The notes under the pieces were generated by a model, which ran no database searches, was not told the DNA's origin, and was given only the letters and a program-made list of their open reading frames with translations. 64,000 nt of DNA from DASYXZ01 sp035946625 (GTDB lineage Bacteria; Acidobacteriota; Terriglobia; UBA7540). The stretch lies in assembly GCA_035946625.1 (NCBI GenBank), contig DASYZE010000084.1:1-64000 (forward strand), read 5' to 3'. This document shows positions 25,137-33,744 of this stretch, in pieces. The translations under genes and the position numbers were made by a program. How positions within the stretch are numbered: the first letter of the stretch is position 1; each line of letters starts with the position of its first letter.

Positions 25137-26648
25137 TCAGAGGGCGTTTTGCGCGACTGCGGGCTCAAGACGTTTGGCATCCACCGCCGGCTTGGCAACC
25201 CTCGTCATCTTTTTGAGTTTGTGATTCAGCCAGAGTTCAACCGGGGCGCTGTAAAAGTTGTGATCCAATCTCCATTGAGCCGGATAGCTGAGCCCGCGCT
25301 GCAGCGACTTCACATAACGATTGGGGTCGTGCCTGGCGATGGGCTTCCGGTCGAAGGCAATGCGCAGGTAATCGCGCATGGTCTGCAACCGTGAGTGGTC
25401 TTTTCCCTTGAGCCAGGGAAGAACGGTGTAACGGGGGAAAAAATCAGCCCACCCCTCCAGCGACTTGGGCACTTCAATACCCAACTCCTTCGCGTGAGTC
25501 ATGATGGGGGAGCCGGGATAGGGGGTGAAAATATTGGTCCAGAATTCGGTCCCGGGAAAACGGCGGCACACGTCCATGATGAATCGAATGGTCTCCTGGC
25601 GCTCCGCAACGCCCTCGCTCGGGAACCCAAAGATGATATTGAATGATGGGCGGATGCCCGCCTTTAAGCATCGCTCCGCCGATTGGTAGATGGAATCAAA
25701 ATCCTGAAAAGTTTTGTTCATAAGCTTCAGGATTTTGGGTGAAGCAGAATCCACCCCCTGACAAATCTGGTGCAACCCCGCGCGGCTGAGCAGGCGCAAT
25801 TCTTCCTCGGTCAGTTTGGCCGTCAAATTGGTAGTAGCCTGAATGCTCCATTTGAAACGCGCCCCCACCCGGACGAGACCTTCGCCAATGTTAACTGCCC
25901 TCTCCAGATCAACCAGAAAGTTGTCATCCACCACCCAAAGCATTTCAAGCCCGTAACGCCGCGTAAGGTCGTGGGTCTCTTCCACCACTTGCTGGGCGGG
26001 CAAGGAGTTCCATTTGCGGCCGTAGACGCCTGCGTTGGTGCAATAAGAGCAATCAAACGGGCACGCGAGACTGGACGTGTACATCGCCCAGCGCCGACCG
26101 CACAGCTTTTCGTAGGCATCGAAATCCGCAAGGTGATATGCCTTGGGGGGCATATTCACCAATGGCTTCAAGGCACGCGGAGGGTTGAATATGAGTCGGC
26201 CATCCCGCTTGAAGCCCGCGCCAGCAATCCCATCCAATGAACTGCCATCGCGCAGACGCTGGGCAATTTCAACCATGGCGTCCTCGCCCTGGCCTCGAAC
26301 CACGATGTCGATGCAATCCGTATCCAGCGTTTGATCGGGAAGTAACGAGGGATGCCATCCTCCCAGGATGACCGGAAAATCGGGATTCCATTTCTTGACC
26401 GCCTGGGCGAGTTCAACCGTTTCGCGGATCATGGGGCCGGTAACCAATGAGACGGCGAGGCAGAGAGCATTTTCGATTTCTTTCATCACGCGTATTTTGA
26501 AGTCGGGAGTGATCGTCGAATCGACAATGGAAACTTCAAAACCGGCGCGCAAGAGCGGAGTGGCAACAGCAAGAATGCCCAAAGGTGCGGTGGCCTCGGT
26601 GCTCGAAAACGCCGGAAAGAAGAATACGATCTTCTTGGATGAGATCAT
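25137..26648 (-). CDS. Cobalamin-binding-type radical SAM protein, first gene of the operon
   Basis: 503 aa from ATG 26648, which has AAGGGA 5 nt upstream; an ATG at 26699 is in frame but poorly placed. N-terminal B12-like domain: KKIVFFFPAFSSTEATAPLG, FPVILGGWHPSLLPDQT, DIVVRGQGEDAMVE. The cluster cysteines C196/C200/C203 lie in LACPFDCSYCTNAGVYG, then MLWVVDDNFLVD and QGVDSASPKILKLMNKT. The C-terminal region has PGTEFWTNIFTPYPGSPIM. The N-terminal domain (GGxxPSLxPD, RGQGED) is closer to the gene at 18850 than to the PYPPLG pair. A 166-bp gap separates it from the cytochrome gene upstream, so it probably begins a transcript. Confidence 0.86.
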   Translation of the reverse strand: MISSKKIVFFFPAFSSTEATAPLGILAVATPLLRAGFEVSIVDSTITPDFKIRVMKEIENALCLAVSLVTGPMIRETVELAQAVKKWNPDFPVILGGWHPSLLPDQTLDTDCIDIVVRGQGEDAMVEIAQRLRDGSSLDGIAGAGFKRDGRLIFNPPRALKPLVNMPPKAYHLADFDAYEKLCGRRWAMYTSSLACPFDCSYCTNAGVYGRKWNSLPAQQVVEETHDLTRRYGLEMLWVVDDNFLVDLERAVNIGEGLVRVGARFKWSIQATTNLTAKLTEEELRLLSRAGLHQICQGVDSASPKILKLMNKTFQDFDSIYQSAERCLKAGIRPSFNIIFGFPSEGVAERQETIRFIMDVCRRFPGTEFWTNIFTPYPGSPIMTHAKELGIEVPKSLEGWADFFPRYTVLPWLKGKDHSRLQTMRDYLRIAFDRKPIARHDPNRYVKSLQRGLSYPAQWRLDHNFYSAPVELWLNHKLKKMTRVAKPAVDAKRLEPAVAQNAL

Positions 26649-26814
26649 GATAATCCCTTGATTTTTGCCATCCGCTTCGCCTTGGACCTTGCTCGACATT
26701 GATGAGGGTAACCTTGGCCCGCCAAGCAGGTGTCATCCTGTGGTTGGTTCCATGTAAAAAAAATGTTATATGTGTCGCCCGGATTTTCCAGGTTGGAAAT
26801 CCAAGCAATCGAGT
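26649..26814 (-). promoter_or_regulatory. Spacer ahead of the radical SAM operon
   Basis: The minus strand carries an imperfect hairpin (26802-26781, GGATTTCCA/TGGAAAATCC arms) just after the cytochrome stop. An AT-rich stretch with TATAAC follows, then eight T residues (26763-26756). It may combine a weak terminator for the cytochrome gene and a promoter for the radical SAM operon. No cobalamin-riboswitch box was seen. Confidence 0.35.
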
Positions 26815-28359
26815 TTATAAGGTTTTCAGGAACTTAATGAGCGCCTTTCGATCTTCTTCCGAAAGATCGAGCCCAAAGGTATGGCCCCGAATAGCCCGGC
26901 GCTTCGTCCCTTGGCCGCGGAATCCTGTTGGCACGTAATCTTTCTGAAGTCGGCGGGGATCAAACCAATCTTCAAGGGTTGCAATGGAGCCGCTGTGTTC
27001 GAACGGCCCCCGGTACCAGACACCTCTCAACGAGGGAACTTTGTAGTATCCCGTGCCCTCTCGAGTCTTCAATGCCAGTCCGGGATCCGTGCCCACAGAG
27101 ACCGGGAAAATATCAAATTGAAGTAAGTCATCTTTCGGCGGTGCGAACCCCTCAACTGGCGTCAACTTGTTGTTGGTATAGAGCGGCGGTGTATGGCACA
27201 GGCCGCAGTGTTCTCGATTGAAGACCTCTTTACCACGGGCAGCCATTGCATCAAAGCGATTGGGATTAGGAGGCGGTTTGAGCGAATACAGATAAAGAGC
27301 GAGCGCGTAAAGCTGATCGTCGCTGTACCGCAATTGAGTCGCAGGGTCCGGCAATGGATCGAGTATCTTGAAATCGAGATACCGGTCATAGCGAACCGCT
27401 CCCTGCACAAGCGCCGCGTACCTCATCAGGTCGGCAATGGTTCGCTGGCGCACGAGGCCTGTATGATCCAGATAGCGGATGTCCTGGATGCCAATCAAGC
27501 TGGGTATCGCGGGAGGATAATACAAGCTCGTATTGACGCGCACGGCGACACCCGGCGGTACCGCTTCGTGAGCCGAGGCAATTCCATCGATGCTCATTTG
27601 GTCGAGATCACCAAGGGGATCGGGCCGTATCCAGGGAACACCAAGGGCTAGACGACGCTCGCGGCGAACCTGTTCCAGAAAAAGTTTCGCATCACTGGCT
27701 TCATCAGCTCGGCGGCGCAGAGCGTAGGCTGCCACTCGGTCATAAGGAAGATTCCCTTGCGCACCGGTGATCACTGTTCCGTCAGGCATGACGCGCGTAT
27801 GGCATGTTGCGCATGAGCCTACTCCTAGTTCAACCATCCCTTTCTGTCTGACCATATAGCGAACGAATGGCACGGTTCCGTCCTTGGCCACCGGCACGCC
27901 GAGCTTTTCATACCATGCCGAATTTTTCACATCGGCCATGGTAATAAACATGCTTGTGTCCAAACCAATCGGCGCGTCAAAAACAATCTCTCCTGCCTTC
28001 ACCCAATCACTTTTGGTCTTGAGTTCGTGGGCGTCAAAAGCCACTTGCGGCTCTTGCCGTTTGAGCCAATTGAAATAACCGGGAGGTTCCCTGTCAGGAC
28101 GATAGACGGGGTAGGTCTTAAGAATCGTCCGCGTTGGGATGCGATAGTAATAATCCGACGATACGTGAACTGGTGAGGCGCTATGCATCACCAAGGGCAC
28201 TTCCAAAGTCGCGAGAGCTTTGTCATCCCAAACCCTTGGAACCGAAAGGGACGGCCCCTCGGGTAGCCCTGACGGTTGCGCGCCGCGGACCAGAATGGCT
28301 GCAATTGCAAGGGCCAATACGACGATGGGTCCAAACGTTTTGGGAAGAGAAGGCTTCAT
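26815..28359 (-). CDS. Secreted di-haem c-type cytochrome
   Basis: 514 aa from ATG 28359, whose start overlaps the stop of the ligase-like gene by 4 nt (ATGA). An uncleaved or cleaved signal helix spans 10-27 (GPIVVLALAIAAILVRGA). There are two CXXCH haem sites, C183-H187 (VGSCATCHTRV) and C385-H389 (EHCGLCHTPP). The C-terminal part (GTGYYKVPSLRGVWYRGPFEHSGSIATLEDWFDP) matches the end of the di-haem peroxidase/MauG-like superfamily. It presumably transfers electrons in the periplasm. The close coupling to a surface-polysaccharide gene and an outer-membrane barrel is unexpected. Confidence 0.83.
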   Translation of the reverse strand: MKPSLPKTFGPIVVLALAIAAILVRGAQPSGLPEGPSLSVPRVWDDKALATLEVPLVMHSASPVHVSSDYYYRIPTRTILKTYPVYRPDREPPGYFNWLKRQEPQVAFDAHELKTKSDWVKAGEIVFDAPIGLDTSMFITMADVKNSAWYEKLGVPVAKDGTVPFVRYMVRQKGMVELGVGSCATCHTRVMPDGTVITGAQGNLPYDRVAAYALRRRADEASDAKLFLEQVRRERRLALGVPWIRPDPLGDLDQMSIDGIASAHEAVPPGVAVRVNTSLYYPPAIPSLIGIQDIRYLDHTGLVRQRTIADLMRYAALVQGAVRYDRYLDFKILDPLPDPATQLRYSDDQLYALALYLYSLKPPPNPNRFDAMAARGKEVFNREHCGLCHTPPLYTNNKLTPVEGFAPPKDDLLQFDIFPVSVGTDPGLALKTREGTGYYKVPSLRGVWYRGPFEHSGSIATLEDWFDPRRLQKDYVPTGFRGQGTKRRAIRGHTFGLDLSEEDRKALIKFLKTL

Positions 28360-29630
28360 AACGATGGCGAAATTTGGATCTCCAAGGTGGGCAGGAGGGG
28401 AGCGAGCACAACAAAACCCAGCAGAATCAGACCGAGAGAATGGCCGTACGTGTAATCGAAAAACCCGGACATGCTGAAGCCGATCAAGCCAAGCAGACCA
28501 GTTCGACAAGCGAACTTGGCCTCACGGCTTTTGGCCGCACGGGATGCTTTCACGAGGTCAACAAACAACACCCCAAGCGTCAATAACGCCGACAGCGCAA
28601 CGGGAATTCCGAACTCCGCCGCCAATTGAATCGGGTTGTTATGAAGATGGCCATGATAAGCGGGGACGGGTTCGCCGGGTTTCAGATAGTCTCGATACAC
28701 AGCCTCAACGCAGCCAGGCCCGACACCGGTGAGCGGCCTGTCCTTAATCATCCTCCAACCGACGCGCAGCATTTGCAACCGCTCGGCGTTCGAATAAAAG
28801 TCAGGGCGCAAAGACTGAAGCACCCTGAGGCGGACCGGACCGGGCGCAATCACATAAAGTCCGAAGGGAATAAGGGGAAGAACCCAAAGCCATTTTGAGC
28901 GCCGCCAGGCAAGCTCACAAGTCAGGAGAAAGAAGCAAGTGATCCACGTCATGCGGGTCAAGCTGAATAAAATGGCCAGGCCGTGAATGATGGCCACCGG
29001 CCACCAGCGCCGGCGCTCTTCCGGATAAAGAGACCAAAAACCAAGGAACCCGGCCACCACCAGGATTTCCACGGTTCCAAATACCATCCAATTATTCAGC
29101 AGGCCGCCGGTGCGCAAGTAGAGGCTCGCCTCGTCCCCCAGGCCCAAGATTGGCCGGTAACTGAAAACTCGCGCGGCGAAGTCAGCCAGCAGGAAGATTG
29201 CGCCCAACGTCGAAGTGAGAAAAATCCCACGCCAGACGAATTGGCGATCCGTATTCTTGCTTAAGGCGGGTAGCACGAAGAATACGGCGGCAATGAGCAG
29301 CAGATGGCGGATTTCACTCCACCCGCTTCTGCGGTCGGGCGAAAAGGCCCAGGAAACCACTTCTAGACCGGCCCAAACCAACCAAAAAAAGAAGATGCAA
29401 GGGAACCAGACTCGTGTCTGCCCCCGCATACAACGAACGATCCGAGCGGCAAGGGCCAGCGCGAGAAGAAACTCGCAGACTGCGATAGAGATCGGGACGG
29501 CACAGAATGCCAGTCCCAGAGCCCAACACTCGATTGGCCGGCCTTGCAATACAGCTTTCAAAGACCCATCCGAGTTCACCCGAACCTCGGATGGTAACGA
29601 TTCTGCTGCTTGAATAAATTCGCGGCTCAT
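28356..29630 (-). CDS. O-antigen ligase-family membrane protein
   Basis: 424 aa with about ten hydrophobic segments. The large periplasmic loop and Wzy_C region carry RMIKDRPLTGVGPGCVEAVYRDYL (about 300-323) and AYHGHLHNNPIQLAAEFGI, whose histidine-rich LHNN motif is typical of WaaL/Wzy-type ligases. The protein would join polysaccharide repeats to an acceptor, or polymerise them, at the periplasmic face of the inner membrane. It lies 5 nt after the barrel gene and overlaps the cytochrome gene. A second protein of the same family (41342-42826) lies in the plus-strand polysaccharide operon, so one may be the polymerase and the other the ligase. Confidence 0.83.
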   Translation of the reverse strand: MSREFIQAAESLPSEVRVNSDGSLKAVLQGRPIECWALGLAFCAVPISIAVCEFLLALALAARIVRCMRGQTRVWFPCIFFFWLVWAGLEVVSWAFSPDRRSGWSEIRHLLLIAAVFFVLPALSKNTDRQFVWRGIFLTSTLGAIFLLADFAARVFSYRPILGLGDEASLYLRTGGLLNNWMVFGTVEILVVAGFLGFWSLYPEERRRWWPVAIIHGLAILFSLTRMTWITCFFLLTCELAWRRSKWLWVLPLIPFGLYVIAPGPVRLRVLQSLRPDFYSNAERLQMLRVGWRMIKDRPLTGVGPGCVEAVYRDYLKPGEPVPAYHGHLHNNPIQLAAEFGIPVALSALLTLGVLFVDLVKASRAAKSREAKFACRTGLLGLIGFSMSGFFDYTYGHSLGLILLGFVVLAPLLPTLEIQISPSL

Positions 29631-29635
29631 TTCAC

Positions 29636-30817
29636 CTAGTAGATCTGTCGCGTCAGATCAAATCCAATAAACAACCCGCTTGGCTTGTCAGCGGTGGGGT
29701 CATTCAGAAATGAAGCGCGTGTTCCCGCACGCTGATTGACGGTTGTGCCGGGACTGGTGGTGAATCCAAAAGTGAAGGCATGCCGCCAGAGCCGCTTCTG
29801 AATTCCAATGGAATAGGCAGGTCGGTGGATGTCCATTTCCCTATAGCCCACGAAGGTTGGAATGACCTCGGCGACGATGGCTACTGTGGGACGAATATCA
29901 AACGCACCTCCAAATCCCACCGAAAAGGTATTGACTCCGGGCAAATCGGGGACGGGATCAACCAACAAGTTAGGCGGTGGGACCAGGCGGCGATTCTGGA
30001 ACGAAAGTGTGGGCACTACGTAGAGCTGCGCCTTATTGGCCAAGCTTCGTGAGAAAATACCTTCAAAGTTTGCGGTAAAGTTTTTGGAGAAATCATTTTC
30101 GCCGTCGACCGAGAACCTCACGGCGCCATTGAGGGGGTGCCCATCGTGCTCATCAACAAAATTGTACGCCGCCATCAGTTGAATGGGCCGGCCGATCACG
30201 CTGGGCGAGCGGTATATACTGACGGAAAAATCCTGGGTCACCCCATAGCGGATTCCAAGAGATGATAAGGAGAAATTATCCAGACCGCCGAGGGTATGCC
30301 CGAGGGCTGGTCCGCTGAAGGCGGGGCCGAATGCAAAACGGTGGTTGAAATTGACATAGAAACCGTGCCGGTCAAGCCGGCGGCCAGTGGGCAGGCTGAA
30401 GAGATAATCATCGCCGGCATCATAGATCTTGTTCTTCTTGGCCTCGGCCTGCTTCTGTTCGGTAAGGGCCTTGATTTTTCCCGCCGGACTCTTGGCTGTT
30501 TCCTGAGCGGTTTGAGGTTCGGCCGGCGCCTCATCCACTTCCGAGATGCTATGCGAAGCGAGATCGACCAGGTATTTCTTGCCCTCGCGTTCCACCATCA
30601 GGGTGTTGGAGGACCCTTCCACAAACGAAATCCCCAGAGTTTCCGGAGGGACTCCGGGCGCCGCTGGTGTGGGTTGGGCGTGGGAATTCGCCGCCGGCAG
30701 GTTGGAATCCTCCGCCCGCGCCGAGGGAATGACGGCGGCTAAACCCAATATGAGTGCCGTGTATCCAACCGCGGTGACGCAATTCATTTTACTGATGACT
30801 CTGCCAATCGGTCGCAT
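29636..30817 (-). CDS. Outer-membrane beta-barrel protein (DUF5777-like)
   Basis: 393 aa from ATG 30817, with GGGAGAG 7 nt upstream. The signal peptide runs about 10-36 (MNCVTAVGYTALILGLAAVIPSARA). A low-complexity linker with P, A and K/Q-rich stretches leads to a barrel of about a dozen strands: DDYLFSLPTGRRLDRHGFYVNFNHRFAF, LSSLGIRYGVTQDFSVSIYRSP, PTVAIVAEVIPTFVGY, ending in LTRQIY. I take it as a DUF5777-type barrel from the RHGFYVNFNHRF style of the first strands; the family has no assigned function. First gene of a three-gene minus-strand operon, divergent from the two-component genes. Confidence 0.75.
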   Translation of the reverse strand: MRPIGRVISKMNCVTAVGYTALILGLAAVIPSARAEDSNLPAANSHAQPTPAAPGVPPETLGISFVEGSSNTLMVEREGKKYLVDLASHSISEVDEAPAEPQTAQETAKSPAGKIKALTEQKQAEAKKNKIYDAGDDYLFSLPTGRRLDRHGFYVNFNHRFAFGPAFSGPALGHTLGGLDNFSLSSLGIRYGVTQDFSVSIYRSPSVIGRPIQLMAAYNFVDEHDGHPLNGAVRFSVDGENDFSKNFTANFEGIFSRSLANKAQLYVVPTLSFQNRRLVPPPNLLVDPVPDLPGVNTFSVGFGGAFDIRPTVAIVAEVIPTFVGYREMDIHRPAYSIGIQKRLWRHAFTFGFTTSPGTTVNQRAGTRASFLNDPTADKPSGLFIGFDLTRQIY

Positions 30818-31083
30818 AGCGTGACTCTCCCATTCGAGATGCAATATCCAGCGCGCATCAGATCTCACCCTGAGTGCAGATTCCATGAAACGTCAGCGCA
30901 AGCTCGAATGTCATCAGCAGTCTGTATTCATTTTGTAAAGGTTTTGTGTGGGGCTACCCATCGTGGCGGAGAAGGTATAGTCTGGTGGCGCTTGTTTGCC
31001 GGAGATCGAAACCCAGTGGACGGGAGTAATCGTAGACCAATGGGATTTGCAACCTTATTGGGCGCGGGGCATCACACTCTGCA
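30818..31083. promoter_or_regulatory. Divergent promoter region
   Basis: 266 bp between the minus-strand barrel operon and the plus-strand response-regulator gene. A TATAGT hexamer (30976-30981) could be the plus-strand -10 element, but there is no matching -35 box. TTTACA-like boxes exist on the minus strand without a good partner. The arrangement suggests that the response regulator controls one or both sides. Confidence 0.35.
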
Positions 31084-31761
31084 ATGGAAAAACTGCTGAT
31101 CATTGAGGACGACCGTTCGATTCATAAAGCTCTCAGGCAATTATTTGAGGCGGAAGGTTACACCCTCGAGTTTGCCACGAATGGTGCGGCCGGTCTGGCG
31201 GCCTTCAAAGCTGCGCCGCCTGCCCTCGTAATTTTGGATTTAAGGCTGCCCCAATTGCCGGGGCGCGAGGTGTGCAAGGAGATTCGCAAGGTTGCTCCTT
31301 CTCTTCCCATCGTCATCCTGAGTGCGGTGGCAGATGAATTGGACAAGGTTTTACTCCTCGAGCTGGGGGCGGACGACTATGTCACCAAGCCTTTCAGCCC
31401 CAAAGAACTCCTGGCGCGGGTGCGCACCACGCTCCGGCGATCCCAAAGACCTGTGACGCTGGACCAATTTGCTTTTGAAGAGATTTCAATCGACTTTTCC
31501 AAGATGGAGTTGAAGCGCGCCGGAAAGCCTGTGGAAATGACCCCCCAGGAGTTTAAGATTCTCAAATACTTCGCTCAAAACCCAGAGCGTGTGATTTCGC
31601 GTGATCAACTCTTGAATGAAGTTTGGGGTTATAACTGCTACCCGACCACCCGCACCGTCGACAACCATATCTTGAAGCTGCGGCAAAAGCTTGAAGAAGA
31701 TCCCGAGAAGCCGACGCATTTTCGGACCGTCCACGGGGTGGGCTACAAGTTTGTTCCTTAA
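31084..31761 (+). CDS. OmpR/PhoB-family response regulator
   Basis: 225 aa. Receiver domain 1-118 with acidic pocket D9/D10, phosphoacceptor D52 (LVILDLRLPQLPG), switch S80 (VILSAVADE) and K102 (DDYVTKPFSPKEL). The C-terminal winged helix (about 125-225) has the OmpR signature MTPQEFKILKYFAQNPERVISRDQLLNEVWGY and RTVDNHILKLRQKLEEDP. All catalytic residues are intact. It is followed after 83 nt by a membrane histidine kinase, evidently its partner. The downstream polysaccharide operon and the divergent barrel operon are the obvious candidate targets. Confidence 0.93.
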   Translation: MEKLLIIEDDRSIHKALRQLFEAEGYTLEFATNGAAGLAAFKAAPPALVILDLRLPQLPGREVCKEIRKVAPSLPIVILSAVADELDKVLLLELGADDYVTKPFSPKELLARVRTTLRRSQRPVTLDQFAFEEISIDFSKMELKRAGKPVEMTPQEFKILKYFAQNPERVISRDQLLNEVWGYNCYPTTRTVDNHILKLRQKLEEDPEKPTHFRTVHGVGYKFVP

Positions 31762-31844
31762 GGATTCTTGATGGAGCCGCCCCACAACGCGTTCATTGCG
31801 CAGAGGGCGCAATCGATGTCCAGGCTTGCCACGAGCTCCAAATA

Positions 31845-33599
31845 ATGACCGAGTTTCGACTTCGCACTAAACTGATACTCTCGCTCATACTCATCTCGAG
31901 CGGGCTGGCCACTGCGACGGTCCTGATTGTCCGCCATGAGGTTCAGAAGAGAGCGCAGGCGGACATCGAAGAGGCGCTGCGCAACTCGGTGGTCACCTTC
32001 CAAAACTTCCAGCGCGAGAGAGAAGCAACCCTCATGCGTTCCGCCGGACTCCTGGCGGACCTTCCAATCCTGCGCGCCTTGATGACCACGGAGCACGCCG
32101 CCACCATCCAGGATGGCTCGCTCGATCTCTGGCAATTGGCCAAAAGCGATTTGTTCTTACTGGCCGACAGTGAAGGGCGGGTGGTGGCCTTGCACACTTC
32201 CGCCCAAGGGTTCACCCGTGAGGAGGCCGGGAAGGTGCTTCGCCATTCTTTGCGGAGTTCAGAGGAAAGCGCCTGGTGGTTCGGCGAGGGACACTTATAC
32301 CGTGTGTTTCTGAAGCCCATTTATTTTGGTCCGCCCGTGGGAGGTTCAACCCTCGGCGTTCTGGGAGTGGGGTACGAAGTCAATTCCAGTGTAGCCCAAG
32401 AAGTAAGTCAGATTGCCTCCAGCGAAGTGGCTTTTCGATATGATGGAAACGTGGTTGTCACCACCTTGACCCCCCGCCAGCAGGCCCAACTCAATGCCCG
32501 GCACGACTATCTTTCCGGCGACAATAACCAAACTCTCCAGGTCCTCCGACTCGCCGGGGAACAATTTCTAGCGACTTCCTTGAAGCTGTCACTCACCAAC
32601 GACCCGGGAGTCAGCCTGACCGTCCTCAAGTCCTACGACCAGGCGACCATCTTCCTTCGGAACCTGAATCGGTGGACGTTCGGAATCGGTCTTGCTGCGA
32701 TTCTAGTTGGAACCGGCCTTGCTTTTCTCCTTTCACATACTTTTACCCGACCTCTCGATCATCTCCTCTCCGGCGTACATGCACTACAGAAGGGAGATTA
32801 TGGCTATCCGTTGCTGGCAGAAAGTGGTGATGAGGTAGGTGAACTCACTTCGGCCTTCAATAGAATGAGGGAAAGCCTGCGGGAAACTCAAAATGAATTG
32901 TTGCACGCTGAAAGACTGGCCACCATGGGGCAGATGGCCAGCGCGATTTCACATGACCTGCGGCATCCGCTCACCGCCATCCTGGCGTATGCCGAGTTCC
33001 TGTCGGAAACCAAGCTTCCGGACCAACAGCGCAAGGATTTTTATGAAGAGATCCGGCAGGCCGTCAATCGCATGGCCGACTTGATTGGTTCAATGCTGGA
33101 ATTCGCCAAGACCCGACAAAACCTCAATCCGGTCTATTGCAGCATTGAAGATTCCATCCGTCGCGCCATTCAGTCCGTGCAGACGAAAGCGGAATTTCGC
33201 CGCATCGCCATTACCACGTGGCATGAGGGACGTTGTGAAGGATGGTTTGATTCGGTAAAGCTGGAGCGCGTTTTCCACAATCTTCTGATGAACGCCTGTG
33301 AGGCCGTCTCCCCGGAGACGGGGATAATCGAGATTCGAATTCGGCAAATCCCGGCAGGTGTCGAGGTTAAATTAACGGACAATGGGCACGGTATCCCTCA
33401 GCCCATCGCCGAAACCATTTTTGCGCCCTTTGTCAGCTACGGAAAGGAAAATGGGACAGGCCTGGGTCTGGCGGTTGCCAGAAAAATGGTGCAGGATCAT
33501 GGCGGCAATATTTGCGTGGAGCGTACCGGCCGTGAGGGAACGGTGTTCATGCTGACGATCCCCATCGGTCATCCTCTCGATCCTTCCACCAAAAGCTGA
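31845..33599 (+). CDS. Membrane sensor histidine kinase
   Basis: 584 aa. TM1 at about 9-29 and TM2 at about 279-297 enclose a 250-residue periplasmic sensor of double-Cache-like look (DLFLLADSEGRVVALH, LGVLGVGYEVNSSVAQEV). HAMP follows at 298-350 (TRPLDHLLSGVHALQKGDYGYPL). The HisKA helix has phosphoacceptor H370 in SAISHDLRHPLTAI, and the ATPase domain has the N box around N483 (NLLMNACEA), DNGHGI (512-517) and GTGLGLAV (537-544). Complete and functional by motif. Signal unknown; Cache-type sensors usually bind small organic ligands. Paired with the response regulator upstream. Confidence 0.92.
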   Translation: MTEFRLRTKLILSLILISSGLATATVLIVRHEVQKRAQADIEEALRNSVVTFQNFQREREATLMRSAGLLADLPILRALMTTEHAATIQDGSLDLWQLAKSDLFLLADSEGRVVALHTSAQGFTREEAGKVLRHSLRSSEESAWWFGEGHLYRVFLKPIYFGPPVGGSTLGVLGVGYEVNSSVAQEVSQIASSEVAFRYDGNVVVTTLTPRQQAQLNARHDYLSGDNNQTLQVLRLAGEQFLATSLKLSLTNDPGVSLTVLKSYDQATIFLRNLNRWTFGIGLAAILVGTGLAFLLSHTFTRPLDHLLSGVHALQKGDYGYPLLAESGDEVGELTSAFNRMRESLRETQNELLHAERLATMGQMASAISHDLRHPLTAILAYAEFLSETKLPDQQRKDFYEEIRQAVNRMADLIGSMLEFAKTRQNLNPVYCSIEDSIRRAIQSVQTKAEFRRIAITTWHEGRCEGWFDSVKLERVFHNLLMNACEAVSPETGIIEIRIRQIPAGVEVKLTDNGHGIPQPIAETIFAPFVSYGKENGTGLGLAVARKMVQDHGGNICVERTGREGTVFMLTIPIGHPLDPSTKS

Positions 33600-33744
33600 A
33601 GGGATCGTTCTGCTTTCTTTCTCGAAATCTACCCTTTCTAAAAACTTTACAAACTGACTACAGCCGATTGACATAACTGCCATCCCGCCCCACTACTATG
33701 CCAACAGCTCGATTCGGGTATTCGCTTGTAGCATCGAGGTAACG

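Noticed and set aside
26649..26814. Cobalamin riboswitch ahead of the radical SAM operon
   Set aside because: It would fit B12-type enzymes, but I find no B12-box-like sequence or long conserved leader in the 166-bp gap.
33668..33699. TTGACA...TACTAT as promoter of the polysaccharide operon
   Set aside because: The spacing is 20 nt, too long for a good sigma70 promoter. The only alternative with TTTACA and 17 nt has a poor -10 box.
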